Shown one piece after another: positions 37,679 through 49,400 of a stretch of 64,000 nt of DNA. Source of the stretch: Beroe forskalii (taxonomy: Eukaryota; Ctenophora; Nuda; Beroida; Beroidae). The notes beneath the pieces are model-generated. The model was not told where the DNA came from. It did no database searches and saw nothing but the letters and a program-made list of their open reading frames with translations. The position numbers and the translations under genes were made by a program. The stretch spans positions 186,001-250,000 of the forward strand of contig WFMF01000064.1 in NCBI GenBank assembly GCA_011033025.1. The letters are read 5' to 3'. The number at the start of each line of letters is the position of its first letter. The first letter of the stretch is position 1.

Positions 37679-37704
37679 TCCTGCTTATTACTAGTATAAG
37701 TTAA

Positions 37705-38110
37705 TCCTGACCCCCGTCACGACTCTGCGAGTCGTGGCGCGCGCGCTTCGCGCGCGCGAGGGGGTCAGGCAACGCCTGACAACTGAAAACATCATATGAG
37801 ATTGTTCACATAAGGATCATTCACATATTACCTAATCAATTTTTGGCCATTTTCAACCCCCCCCCTTAGGGCGTTTCATAATTTCCCAACTAGAGAAATG
37901 TATATTGTTCGGGGTCAAAAGCTATCCTTTGGAACATACAAAATTGGCAAAAAAAGTTTCAGACGAAAAAATAATTTTAAGCATGTGCACAGGTCACAGC
38001 CATTTTTACCTGTAAAAATCATAATTTTCGATAAAAAGTTACCCATCTCTTTTTCTGCTTGAGTGACATATTTCTTGTCAGGCGTTGCCTGACGACGTCA
38101 GACAACATAT
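37705..38110. repeat. Cluster of strong hairpins
   Basis: CACGACTCTGCGAGTCGTG, GCGCGCGCGCTTCGCGCGCG and GTCAGGCAACGCCTGAC follow one another within 75 bp, enclosed by GACCCCC and GGGGGTC. GTCAGGCGTTGCCTGAC recurs near 38079. The 3-nt AAC/GTT loop of the last two is the same as in the AGCAGGCCC hairpins of the arms, so these may be ends of related elements. Confidence 0.55.
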
Positions 38111-38156
38111 TTCTAAGCCTTCTCATCGCGTGTTCCTAAGCCCAGAAAATGGGGGT

Positions 38157-38480
38157 TGCTAAACACGTATATCCCTGTGTGTCCCGTAGGGAAGCACGCG
38201 GCGCGTACACACACCTATGCGGGCTTAGGAAAATGGGGGTATAGGGATCCGTCGAGACCTTGTGAGAATTGAGCGGCCAGCGCGTACCGTTGCCTTAACC
38301 AGCTCCCCGTTCTGCGCGCGCGGCACGCCGTCGTTCCTCCTCCGTACGCGTAGGCCGCGCCGTGCGCGTGCGTAAGCACCTGGTTAGCGCGCGCTGACGT
38401 TCTTGCCTATTAAACAAAAAATAAGCCCGCATTTGTGTGTACGCGCGATCCGAGCCACACAGGGATATACGTTTTTATAT
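38157..38480. repeat. Inverted pair of a roughly 60-bp module around a GC-rich core
   Basis: The module with ACGTATATCCCTGTGTG, GCGCGTACACACA and ATGCGGGCTTA occurs forward at about 38163-38226 and inverted at about 38420-38475. It encloses GC-rich sequence with no open frame. A single further copy lies at about 20487-20545. Could be the ends of a small transposon; no target duplication is evident. Confidence 0.6.
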
Positions 38481-38651
38481 AGATTATAGATGGATATGAT
38501 TTTACCCATCCCTAGCGCGCTTGTCTGACGTCGTCAGAGCAGACCCATTATTTTAAATTTTAAAAATTTATTTTATAAGTCGGCCGTCGGGGCGCGCGCT
38601 TCCCCTAACCTGGTTTAGCGCTTGGCCGCTTGCCGCGCACTCTGTGCGCGT

Positions 38652-39013
38652 AACCAGGGCCCTGGTTAGGACAAGAAAATAGATTAAACATAGATTTGGA
38701 AACAAAATTGCGCATTGAGCCGCAATGCAGAAATTTCAGAAACGATCTCAGAACTGCCGACAGCACCGAAATTGAAAGTTGATTTTTCGAAATGCAATGT
38801 AACATTTATTATTTGAACGATCTCTAGCATTTAGCAAGTTGAAATTAATTTTAAATTTAAAAAATCATGATCGTCGCGTGGCATCGACCATCGTCGCATG
38901 AAGTGAAAATCAGTTTTTTACTAGAATTGAAATTCTATGTTTTATTACACATATCAACTTCGTGGAATGACACTTGCACAGCCACAGTGCTTATTCCCGC
39001 CCTGGCCAGGGCG
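38652..39013. repeat. Two perfect 16-bp palindromes
   Basis: AACCAGGGCCCTGGTT at 38652-38667 and CGCCCTGGCCAGGGCG at 38998-39013. Both contain CCTGG cores. The sequence between is A/T-rich and non-coding. Confidence 0.6.
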
Positions 39014-39094
39014 GTAACCCCCCCGCGGTAATAAAAAACTGGCCAGGGGTATAAGTTAGAGATTTGAGTGTCACAGGGTGATATAAGATATATT

Positions 39095-39735
39095 ATTACC
39101 CTCCCGTGGCTCAAACTCCAGTGTGATAATTATCGATATATCACTCCTTCATAGGACTACTGAACAGTGGCGGAATAATAGAGCAGAATATCGTTAAATA
39201 AATTGTTGATTTTATGAAGGAGCACTCGAAAATCTATAAAAACGTTGAATTCAGACGAGGGTCGTCAGACCCGAGTGGTAGGGAGTACTGTTTTGTCGGG
39301 TAATAATACAATTAACAAACTCATGGATCGTGTGATATCGAAAATTGTCAAACTCGGCTGACGCCTCGTGTGATAATTTTCGATATAACACTCCCATTCG
39401 TTTGTTAATCGTACATTATTACCCTCCCGTGGCTCAAACTCCAGTGTGATAATTATCGATATATCACTCCTTTATAGAACTACTGTACAGTGGCGGAATA
39501 ATAGAGCAGAATATCGTTGAATAAATTGTTGATTTTATGAAGGAGCACTCAAAATCTATAAAAGCGTTGAATTCAAACGAGGGTCGTCAGACCCGAGTGG
39601 GAGGGAGTACTGTTTTGTCGGGTAATAATACAATTAACAAACTCATGGATCGTGTGATATCGAAAATTGTCAAACTCGGCTTACGCCTCGTGTGATAATT
39701 TTCGATATCACACTCCCATTCGTTTGTTAATCGTT
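39095..39735. repeat. 323-bp tandem duplication
   Basis: A block starting ATTACCCTCCCGTGGCTCAA at 39095 repeats at 39418. Each copy contains GTGTGATAATTATCGATATATCAC and GTGTGATATCGAAAATTATCACAC (pieces given here are over the core only), imperfect palindromes. Only a few substitutions separate the copies, so the duplication is recent. Confidence 0.8.
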
Positions 39736-39739
39736 CAAT

Positions 39740-40600
39740 ATAGATATAATATATAATATCATGATAATTGGGAGCAAAGTTATAAAGCCGAGATCTCAAG
39801 AACGGGATATGGTAGAGCCATGATCGAGGTCAGGTTTTGTTGATCTAAGATGGGGAAATGTTATAGGCTATAAGAGAAGTTCTGGTGACGTCATTATCAC
39901 GTCACTATGACGTCATCAACTTAGCGAAATTTTATTTCTTTTTTAGGTCATCTTTGTGCGAATTTTTCACCAAGAAGGAATGGAGATAGCTCAAAAATGT
40001 TGAAAAAATCGTTAGTTGGAAATTTAAAGAGCTTTCAGAAAATCATACGGATCATCGGGCTATCTCGATTTTCATCGAGATATACGCGATTTTCTAAGGT
40101 ACGGTGAAAAATCGATTTCCAAATTATAGGTCAAAACTGAAACGAGTGAGATGTACCAAGTATCTTGAGATGAGACCGGTCAAAGTATGTTCTACTAAGG
40201 CGGAATTGCTTAATAGGCTATATGGGAAATTGGTTTGAGCCTATTTTGGTGCTGTGATGACGTCATCAAAATCGCGTAAAACCACTAAAATAACGTATTT
40301 TGCGATAAAACGCTATTTTGCACTACTTTGAACATCTCTAACTCAGAGAGTTTTCATCGGATATTGTTTTACGTCGATATTTTGCTTTTTAGACCTCGAG
40401 ATTTAGCTATAAAAATAGTTTCAAGGTGATCGGTCGAAAAAATGTCGTCATGTGAAGCCTCTAAAAATTGAGATGCAAAATGGTCGAAATTGCGTTTATG
40501 ACGAAAAATTGTACTGTAGTTCTGTGATACGATAGTGAACTGATAATGGTTTCTCCATGTCTCGCAGTGACTAGGGATGGAAATATACGATGGAATAGTG
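39740..40600. other. Gene-free, no feature recognised
   Basis: Non-coding on both strands by my reading. I see no repeat boundary or RNA gene. Confidence 0.5.
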
Positions 40601-40603
40601 AAG

Positions 40604-40925
40604 CACGTGAGTTCACGCGGACGTTTTGTAGAAATTAGGGATTTTGAAGAAATTGATATTTACACGGGATTTTCGACCTTATTACGTTGAAATGAGTTTA
40701 AATACGACTACTGCACGTGAAATTAGATCTGGTTGCTATATTTCAGCACGTGAGTACACACGGCCGTTTTGTAGAAATTAGGGGACTTGAAGAAATTGAT
40801 ATTTACACGGGATTTTCGACTTGGTGACGTTGAAATGAGTTCAAATACGACTGATGCATGTGAAATTAGATCTGTTTGCTATATTTCAGCACGTGAGTTC
40901 ACATGGATGATTTGTAGAAATTAAG
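40604..40925. repeat. 143-bp tandem repeat, about 2.3 copies
   Basis: The marker CACGTGAGTTCACACGG and variants stand at 40604, 40747 and 40890. Within each unit GAAATTGATATTTACACGGG and CACGTGAAATTAGATCT are also conserved. Confidence 0.8.
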
Positions 40926-40974
40926 AAATATATCAATTCTAGTAAATCCAAGTTAGGATAACGTAGTTTTGGAC

Positions 40975-41100
40975 TTCATCAGGGTGAGTAACGTGGGTTA
41001 GACTTGCGCGTGGGCTTATAACGTGGGTTCGGACTACGTGAGGGCAAGTTACGTGAGTCCAAACTGCCATTGGGCAAGTAACATGGGTTCAAACATACAT
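40975..41100. repeat. Short tandem repeat, unit about 33 bp
   Basis: About four degenerate copies contain GGGCAAGTAACGTGGGTTC-like text. Confidence 0.55.
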
Positions 41101-41113
41101 CTGTCAAGATATC

Positions 41114-41256
41114 ACCACCAAAACCGTTGGACGGTTGGTATAGTAACCCCCCGCGGGTTTGGATGTGACAACGGAACCTGAAAAGAGACAAAATGGGCTG
41201 ATCACATCCAAACCAGCGGGGGGTTACTAGACCAACCGTCCAACGGTTTTGGTGGT
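41114..41256. mobile_element. MITE, about 143 bp
   Basis: Near-perfect inverted repeats of about 40 bp start ACCACCAAAACCGTTGGACG and end CGTCCAACGGTTTTGGTGGT. The outer ends pair cleanly, but I cannot decide the target duplication. No coding capacity. Confidence 0.75.
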
Positions 41257-41269
41257 TATAACTATCAGT

Positions 41270-42077
41270 ATATTACTCAAAATTTCAAAGTTAACAGCAT
41301 CAAACTTAAATGTAGTAGTAGTACTCAGTACTCTAAACTCACTTAACTCAGCTCTTATAGTTATTGTTAATATTATAATTAAATTATTTTAGTCTCACGG
41401 GACACCGTGGTATCTTAATCTAGACCTTTTGGGGCTATGCGTCATGCGTATCGGTTTAACTTATGTTTTTAACCACCTCTTTTAATCGGGCCTTTGTTAT
41501 TTTTGCTATAAAAGGCAGGTTGAAAAAGGACCAATAACTATAAGGTTATCAGTAACATAGGCGTCAAGTCTTGTGACTGTGAGGCACTTGATTATAATAT
41601 ACAGCTGAGCATCCGTATTTACAATTAAATAAATCAGAATGTGTCGAAAAAATAGGGAGTACAATCATTGCCATATTGCGTCACGTCAACAAAGAAACCA
41701 ATTAGGTCGATTATTACCACGATCAATATCAATAATATTGGCTGGCTAGCAATAATATTCGCTAACAATGATGGCAGCCGGAGCTCAATATTTCATGGTC
41801 ATTGATAGCAAGTCTACAAATAAAGTAAAGGTCAAATATAAAAAGTAAGAAACAGATCCCGTAGTTGAAATAGTAAATACGCCCTAGCAACACCGAGTTA
41901 AAAAACAAAGGTTGTTCATGTCAATTCATCATCATGGTACTCGAATTTATAATTACCATTCGAATCGGATATCATTTTAAGTTTAATAGTAAGTGGCAGC
42001 TTTGCCATTCAGATCGCGATTTAGTCACATGTTAAAGGTGGTAACATACTTTCAAGCAGTATGCTTACATTGCTAGT
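41270..42077. other. CDC20 3' flank
   Basis: Should contain the CDC20 3'UTR. I find no clear AATAAA on the minus strand close to the stop and no other gene. Confidence 0.4.
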
Positions 42078-44252
42078 TCATCTGCAGTTCATCGAGAGTT
42101 TGCTGCTTGCTGTGTGAGTTTTCTCTCGTTTCTTCTTCTCCTGGTGAGCATCACTCTCGAACACCTTCCAGAGTCGTAACGACTCGTCGGCACCCAGAGA
42201 CACGACAGTGCTGCCGTCAGGGGACATGGACAGCTGGAGAACACGGTCCTGAAGAGTTGACATTACAACAAGGGCCAGGAAGGTTCTAGAATTAGATCGA
42301 TTTATCTCAAATTAAAAACAACCGTAGGGACCATTTAGAATTTCTTGTACCTCATGCAACGAAGGTTGCGGAGACTTCGTTTTCAGCTCAGACGAAACAC
42401 TATGACCATGTTTACATTCTTTTGTGCAATGAATTGCATAGTGTATAAACAACTGTCAACTATACAACCTACCTAACGCTTGCAACTAAGTTAGAGAAAC
42501 AACAAAACACTAAAACGAGATTCCAAAGAGCACAAAACACTTAGACCAGATTTACAAGAGCAGAAAACAGTAAAACACGGTCCTGGTGTCCAGTGAGTTC
42601 CGCTAGTCGTGTCATGGTAGGGTACTTCCAGAGAGTCAGCTGGTTCTGTGAGTAGCCGTGCCCTGTGATCAGCTCCTTGTTGTGACGGGACCACAGAATC
42701 GCACTCACCTGCAGGAGTAGTTTGTGGGTTTAGTAGGTAGGTTTGATAGGTCCATAACAGGTGAATTATAGAACAGTTACCTTAGGGGGCTTCAACCCTG
42801 AAACACTTTGTGGATGCCCCATCTGTAAGTGTAAGTGTAGGCTCACTTTTTAATTTTAGCTAGGTTTTGAGCGCTCGTGAGAGCTCAAAACCTATAAAAA
42901 TCTATCCCAATGGGTCTCAGATCCTCAGAACCCCCGTCCACTGCCAATTATAAATCATTAAAAGCAAGACAGAGTTGAGCGAACTAACCTGTGAGCCAGT
43001 GTCCGTGGCGTTTTGGAGTCTGCCACTGGCAGCATTCCAAAAGCAGATCTGCCGATCAGCCGTCCCTCCCCCAGTTGCGAGCAGATTCTTAGAACTTGGA
43101 CACCACGCTGCAATGGAACTTTTATTACAACGATTTCACTTAAATTTTAAAGTTTCAAAACATCGTGCTTCAATTCCAAAAGGTAAGTAATAGCCTTGCA
43201 CATATGTGTTGATGTATAAATTACCTAGTGCTTTGACAGCAGCCGTGTGTTCTATAAGGGTGTGCAAGGGGGCTGAGTCTCCCCCGGACCAAATATTGAC
43301 TTTGTTGTCATTCCCACCGGACGCTAAGTAGTTGCCATCCGAACTGTATGCTAACCCACATACCTGAGAATGGTAACATTGTGGCAACATATAAACAATG
43401 TGACAACAAAGTAATAACGATTCATTACCATACTGATGCTTTGCATACATAGCAAGTACCTTCTTATTAGGTCCTAATACCATGACAACAAATAGCGATT
43501 GTCATGACACTTACACGCTGTTATCAATTATCATGGTGTATTGACCTTTGCAAACGCAGCGTATTAAGAAGCGCTTGGGTCCTTTTTGTGGCGCGTGATA
43601 GCGCGCACAAATATGCTTTATGTGCAAAAACGCAGTAAACTTAAAGCACATTTGTCACGCGCAACAAAAGTAATAACCAGGATCTAACGCGGCGAAATCC
43701 GCCACATTTGGACAGTAAGCGACACTACACTTGTCATGACTTCATGACATTTGACAACAGCACATTACCTCCATATCGTGACCAGTCAGTGTTGCTGTGT
43801 GGTGAGTCGCAATCCTCACGTCGTGGTGAAATATCTGGCTACTCCTACTCCCACTGTGATGATATATTATTATTGTAGTTATTGATAACATCATAATCAT
43901 CAATTTTGGAATTCGAAACTAATTATTAAGTTATTTCTTGTTTCAATGCGCCAGTTTCCCTGGTATTCTTATGAAAAAGGACAAAATATGAGAGTTTAAA
44001 AGCAAGGTTCGGACAATAATCAGATTGAAGTTACGTCGTTGAATTTCACCAAATACCGTGAATCAGTAGCTACCTGGACAGTATGAACTCGTTCCAGGCC
44101 AGTGAGCTGACTCGGTCGGTGTGTCCGGACATGACCCTGACAACAGCCTGCTTCTCCACATTCCACAGCGATATCTTGTTGTCGTGATCACCCACTGCCA
44201 GGATCTCCGGTACAGTCGGGGACCACTGCACTGACGCTACCTGACTGGTGTG
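42078..44252 (-). CDS. CDC20: CDC20/Fizzy, 3' part (six coding exons, WD40 propeller)
   Basis: Exons on the minus strand: 44252-44074, 43853-43769, 43363-43225, 43107-42989, 42708-42577 and 42248-42078. They continue the WD40 beta-propeller of the APC/C co-activator that delivers mitotic substrates for ubiquitination. Family landmarks in order: [108 protein letters not shown] and [13 protein letters not shown]. Phases agree at every junction except the last. There a canonical GT (CGT/GTTTTA) gives a repeated Asp-Arg, or a non-canonical GA donor gives the expected text. The protein ends KLSMNCR, so the usual C-terminal Ile-Arg that binds APC3 reads Cys-Arg. All other introns are GT-AG and 117-405 bp long. 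Identification is secure; the last junction is not. Confidence 0.93.
42238..42583 (-). other. Last CDC20 intron bounded by a 12-bp direct repeat
   Basis: AACACGGTCCTG (plus strand) occurs at both exon edges, at 42239-42250 and 42573-42584. It reads CAGGACCGTGTT on the coding strand and includes both splice junctions. The intron interior has further AGTGTTTTGTGCTC-type short repeats between 42490 and 42575. Confidence 0.75.
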
Positions 44253-44255
44253 CTG

Positions 44256-46372
44256 AGGGGGTTGTCAGGGCTGAGGGGTGTTGACAGGTATAAGTGTTGT
44301 CAGGGCTAAGGGGTGTTGTCAGGGCTAGGAGTGTTGTCAGGGCTGAGGGGTGTTATCAGGGCTGAGTGGTGTTGTCAGGGCTAGGTGTTGTCAGGGCTGA
44401 GGAGTGTTGTCAGGGCTGAGGGGTGTTATCAGGGCGGAGGGGTGTTGTCAGGGCTAGGTGTTGTCAGGGCTGAGGGGTGTTATCAGGGCTGAGGGGTGTT
44501 GTCAGGGCTAGGTGTTGTCAGGGCTGAGGGGTGTTGTCAAGGCTAAGGGGTGTTGTCAGGGCTAGGTGTTGTCATGGCTGAGGGGTGTTGTAAGGACTGA
44601 GGAGTGTTGTCAGTGCTGAGGGGGTGTTGTCAGGGCTGAGGAGTGTTGTCAAGGCTGAGGCGTGTTGTCAGGGCTGAGGGGTGTTGTCAGGGCTGAGGGT
44701 GTTGTCAGGGCTGAGGGGTGTTGTCATGGCGGAGGGGTGTTGTCAGGGCTGAGGGGTGTTGTCATGTCTGAGGGGTGTTGTCAGGGCTTAGGGGTGTTGA
44801 AAGGACTGAGGAGTGTTGTCAGGGCTGAGAAGTGTTGTCAGGGCTGAGGGGTGTTGACAGGGCTGCGGGGCGTTGCCAGGGCTGAGGGGTGTTGTCAGGG
44901 CTGAGGGGTGTTGTCAGGGCTGAGGGGTGTTGTCATGGCTGAGGGTGTTGTCAGGGCTGAGGGGTGTTGTCAGTGCTGAGGGGTGTTGACAGGGCTGAGG
45001 AGTGTTGTCAGGGCTGAGGGGTGTTGTCAGGGCTGAGGGGTGTTGTCAGGGCTGAGGGGGTGTTGACAGGGCTGCGGGGCGTTGTCAGGGCTGAGGGGGT
45101 GTTGCCAGGGCTGAGGGGTGTTGTCAGGGCTGAGGGGTGTTGTCAGGGCTGAGGAGTGTTGTCAGTGCTGAGGGGTGTTGACAGGGCTGAGGAGTGTTGT
45201 CAGGGCTGAGGGGTGTTGTCAGGGCTGAGGGGTGTTGTCAGGGCTGAAGGGTGTTGGCAGGGCTGAGGACGTTGTCAGTGCTGAGGGGTGTTGTCAGGGC
45301 TTAGGGGTGTTGAAAGGACTGAGGAGTGTTGAAAGGACTGAGGAGTGTTGTCAGGGCTGAGGGGTGTTTACAGGGCTGAGGGTGTTGTCATAGGCTGAGG
45401 GGTGTTGTCAGGACTGAGGGTGTTTGTCAGGCTGAGGGGTGTTGTCAGGGCTGAGGGGTGTTGTCAGGGCTGAGGGGTGTTGTCAGGGCTGAGGGGTGTT
45501 GTCAGGGCTGAGGGGTGTTGTCAGTGCTAAGGGGTGTTGTAAAGACTGAGGGGTGTTGTCAGGGCTGAGGGGTGTTGTCATGGCTGAGGGTGTTGTCAGG
45601 GCTGAGGGGTGTTGTCAGTGCTGAGGGGTGTTGACAGGGCTGAGGAGTGTTGTCAGGGCTGAGGGGTGTTGTCAGGGCTGAGGGGTGTTGTCAGGGCTGA
45701 GGGGGTGTTGACAGGGCTGAGGGGCGTTGTCAGGGCTGAGGGGGTGTTGCCAGGGCTGAGGGGTGTTGTCAGGGCTGAGGGGTGTTGTCAGGGCTGAGGG
45801 GTGTTGTCAGGGCTGAGGAGTGTTGTCAGTGCTGAGGGGTGTTGACAGGGCTGAGGAGTGTTGTCAGGGCTGAGGGGTGTTGTCAGGGCTGAGGGGTGTT
45901 GGCAGGGCTGAGGACGTTGTCAGTGCTGAGGGGTGTTGTCAGGGCTTAGGGGTGTTGAAAGGACTGAGGAGTGTTGAAAGGACTGAGGAGTGTTGTCAGG
46001 GCTGAGGGGTGTTTACAGGGCTGAGGGGTGTTTACAGGGCTGAGGGGTGTTTACAGGGCTGAGGGGTGTTGTCATGGCTGAGGGGGTGTTGTCAGGGCTG
46101 AGGGGTGTTGTCAGGGCTGAGGGGGTGTTGTCAGGGCTGAGGGGGTGTTGTCAGGGCTGAGGGGTGTTGTCAGGGCTGAGGGGTGTTGTCAGGGCTGAGG
46201 GGTGTTGTCAGTGCTAAGGGGTGTTGTAAGGACTGAGGGGTGTTGTCAGGGCTGCGGGGCGTTGTCAGGGCTGAGGGGTGTTGTCAGGGCTGAGGGGTGT
46301 TGTCAGTGCTGAGGGGTGTTGTCAGGGCTGAGGGGTGTTGTCAGGGCTGAGGGGTGTTGTCAGGACCGGGTG
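44256..46372 (-). repeat. 20-bp minisatellite carrying the 3' splice-site sequence
   Basis: The unit on the plus strand is GTGTTGTCAGGGCTGAGGGG, about 105 copies by length, with 18-21-bp variants. On the coding strand each unit contains CCCCTCAG, the same bases that form the acceptor of the next CDC20 exon at 44253-44260; the real acceptor is the last member of the array. A longer period of about 645 bp is visible: the variant CATGGCTGAGGGTG at 44934 recurs at 45579 with matching neighbours. Confidence 0.9.
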
Positions 46373-46436
46373 TTCTCAGGGGATCAGGTGAAATGATCGC
46401 AGTAGCAGAAGAATGTCACAAAGGTCAGAGTGATAC

Positions 46437-49400
46437 CTGCCACTGTTGCAATTCGCATAGCTCCATGATATCACCACTGACTATGTAACCCTTACCTCGC
46501 ATAGCTCCATGATATCACCACTGACATTGTAACCCTTACCTCGCATAGTTCCATGATATCACCACTGACATTGTAACCCTAACCTCGCATAGTTCCATGA
46601 TATCACCACTGACTATGTAACCCTTACCTCGCATAGCTCCATGATATCACCACTGACATTGTAACCCTTACCTCGCAAAGTTCCATAATATCACCACTGA
46701 CATTGTAACCCTAACCTCGCATAGCTCCATGATATCACCACTGACATTGTAACCCTAACCTCGCATAGTTCCATGATATCACCACTGACATTGTAACCCT
46801 AACCTCGCATAGCTCCATGATATCACCACTGACATTGTAACCCTTACCTCGCATAGCTCCATGATATCGCCACTGACATTGTAACCCTAACCTCGCATAG
46901 CTCCATGATATCACCACTGACATTGTAACCCTTACCTCGCATAGCTCCATGATATCGCCACTGACATTGTAACCCTTACCTCGCATAGCTCCATGATATC
47001 ACCACTGACATTGTAACCCTAACCTCGCATAGCTCCATGATATCGCCACTGACATTGTAACCCTAACCTCGCATAGCTCCATGATATCGCCACTATGTAA
47101 CCCTAACCTCGCATAGTTCCATGATATCACCACTGACATTGTAACCCTAACCTCGCATAGCTCCATGATATCACCACTGACATTGTAACCCTAACCTCGC
47201 ATAGCTCCATGATATCGCCACTATGTAACCCTTACCTCGCATAGTTCCATGATATCACCACTGACTATGTAACCCAAACCTCGCATAGCTCCATGATATC
47301 GCCACTGACATTGTAACCCTAACCTCGCATAGCTCCATGATATCGCCACTATGTAACCCTAACCCCGCATAGTTCCATGATATCACCACTGACTATGTAA
47401 CCCTAACCTCGCATAGCTCCATGATATCGCCACTGACATTGTAACCCTAACCTCGCATAGCTCCATGATATCACCACTGACATTGTAACCCTTACCTCGC
47501 ATAGTTCCATGATATCACCACTGACATTGTAACCCTAACCTCGCATAGCTCCATGATATCACCACTGACATTGTAACGCTAACCTCGCATAGCTCCATGA
47601 TATCACCACTGACATTGTAACCCTAACCTCGCATAGCTCCATGATATCACCACTGACATTGTAACCCTAACCTCGCATAGTTCCATGATATCACCACTGA
47701 CATTGTAACCCTAACCTCGCATAGTTCCATAATATCACCACTGACTATGTAACCCTAACCTCGCATAGCTCCATGATATCACCACTGACATTGTAACCCT
47801 TACCTCGCATAGCTCCATGATATCACCACTGACATTGTAACCCTTACCTCGCAAAGTTCCATAATATCACCACTGACATTGTAACCCTAACCTCGCATAG
47901 CTCCATGATATCGCCACTATGTAACCCTAACCTCGCATAGTTCCATGATATCACCACTGACTATGTAACCCTTACCTCGCATAGCTCCATGATATCACCA
48001 CTGACATTGTAACCCTAACCTCGCATAGTTCCATGATATCACCACTGACTATGTAACCCTTACCTCGCATAGCTCCATGATATCACCACTGACATTGTAA
48101 CCCTTACCTCGCAAAGTTCCATAATATCACCACTGACATTGTAACCCTAACCTCGCATAGTTCCATGATATCACCACTGACATTGTAACCCTAACCTCGC
48201 ATAGCTCCATGATATCGCCACTGACATTGTAACTATCTCGCATAGCTCCATGATATCGCCACTATGTAACCCTAACCTCGCATAGCTCCATGATATCACC
48301 ACTGACATTGTAACCCTAACCTCGCATAGCTCCATGATATCACCACTGACATTGTAACCCTCACCTCGCATAGCTCCATGATATCGCCACTGACTATGTA
48401 ATCCCTTACCTCGCATAGCTCCATGATATCGCCACTATGTAACCCTAACCTCGCATAGCTCCATGATATCGCCACTGACTATGTAACGCTAACCTCGCAT
48501 AGCTCCATGATATCACCACTGACTATGTAACCCTAACCTCGCATAGCTCCATGATATCACCACTGACATTGTAACCCTTACCTCGCATAGTTCCATGATA
48601 TCACCACTGACATTGTAACCCTTACCTCGCAAAGTTCCATAATATCACCACTGACATTGTAACCCTAACCTCGCATAGTTCCATGATATCACCACTGACA
48701 TTGTAACCCTAACCTCGCATAGCTCCATGATATCACCACTGACTATGTAACCCTAACCTCGCATAGTTCCATGATATCACCACTGACATTGTCACCCTTA
48801 CCTCGCAAAGTTCCATAATATCACCACTGACATTGTAACCCTAACCTCGCATAGTTCCATGATATCACCACTGACATTGTAACCCTAACCTCGCATAGTT
48901 CCATGATATCACCACTGACATTGTAACCCTTACCTCGCATAGCTCCATGATATCACCACTGACTATGTAACCCTAACCTCGCATAGCACCATGATATCAC
49001 CACTGACATTGTAACCCTAACCTCGCATAGTTCCATGATATCACCACTGACATTGTAACCCTAACCTCGCATAGTTCCATGATATCACCACTGACATTGT
49101 ATCCCTCACCTCGCATAGCTCCATGATATCACCACTGACATTGTAACCCTAACCTCGCATAGCTCCATGATATCACCACTGACTATGTAACCCTAACCTC
49201 GCATAGCTCCATGATATCACCACTGACATTGTAACCCTTACCTCGCATAGTTCCATGATATCACCACTGACATTGTAACCCTTACCTCGCAAAGTTCCAT
49301 AATATCACCACTGACATTGTAACCCTAACCTCGCATAGTTCCATGATATCACCACTGACATTGTAACCCTAACCTCGCATAGCTCCATGATATCACCACT

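Larger units (their letters stand above)
25585..37690. repeat. Right arm of large inverted duplication
   Basis: Reverse complement of 12063-19230, enlarged to 12.1 kb by insertions at 29420-32397, 33141-33412, 35125-36766 and 37246-37394. Removing these leaves about 7.06 kb, close to the left arm. Sequence agreement is high over the whole length by eye, with scattered substitutions and small indels, so the duplication is not brand new or the arms come from different haplotypes. Confidence 0.9.

Noticed and set aside
12063-37690. A Polinton/Maverick or virus-like element as the explanation for the large inverted repeats
   Set aside because: No polymerase B, integrase, ATPase or capsid-like frame exists in arms or spacer; only LINE fragments are found.
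44662-44847. 61-aa frame with GLRGVVRAEG repeats
   Set aside because: It is a translation of the 20-bp minisatellite next to the CDC20 acceptor.
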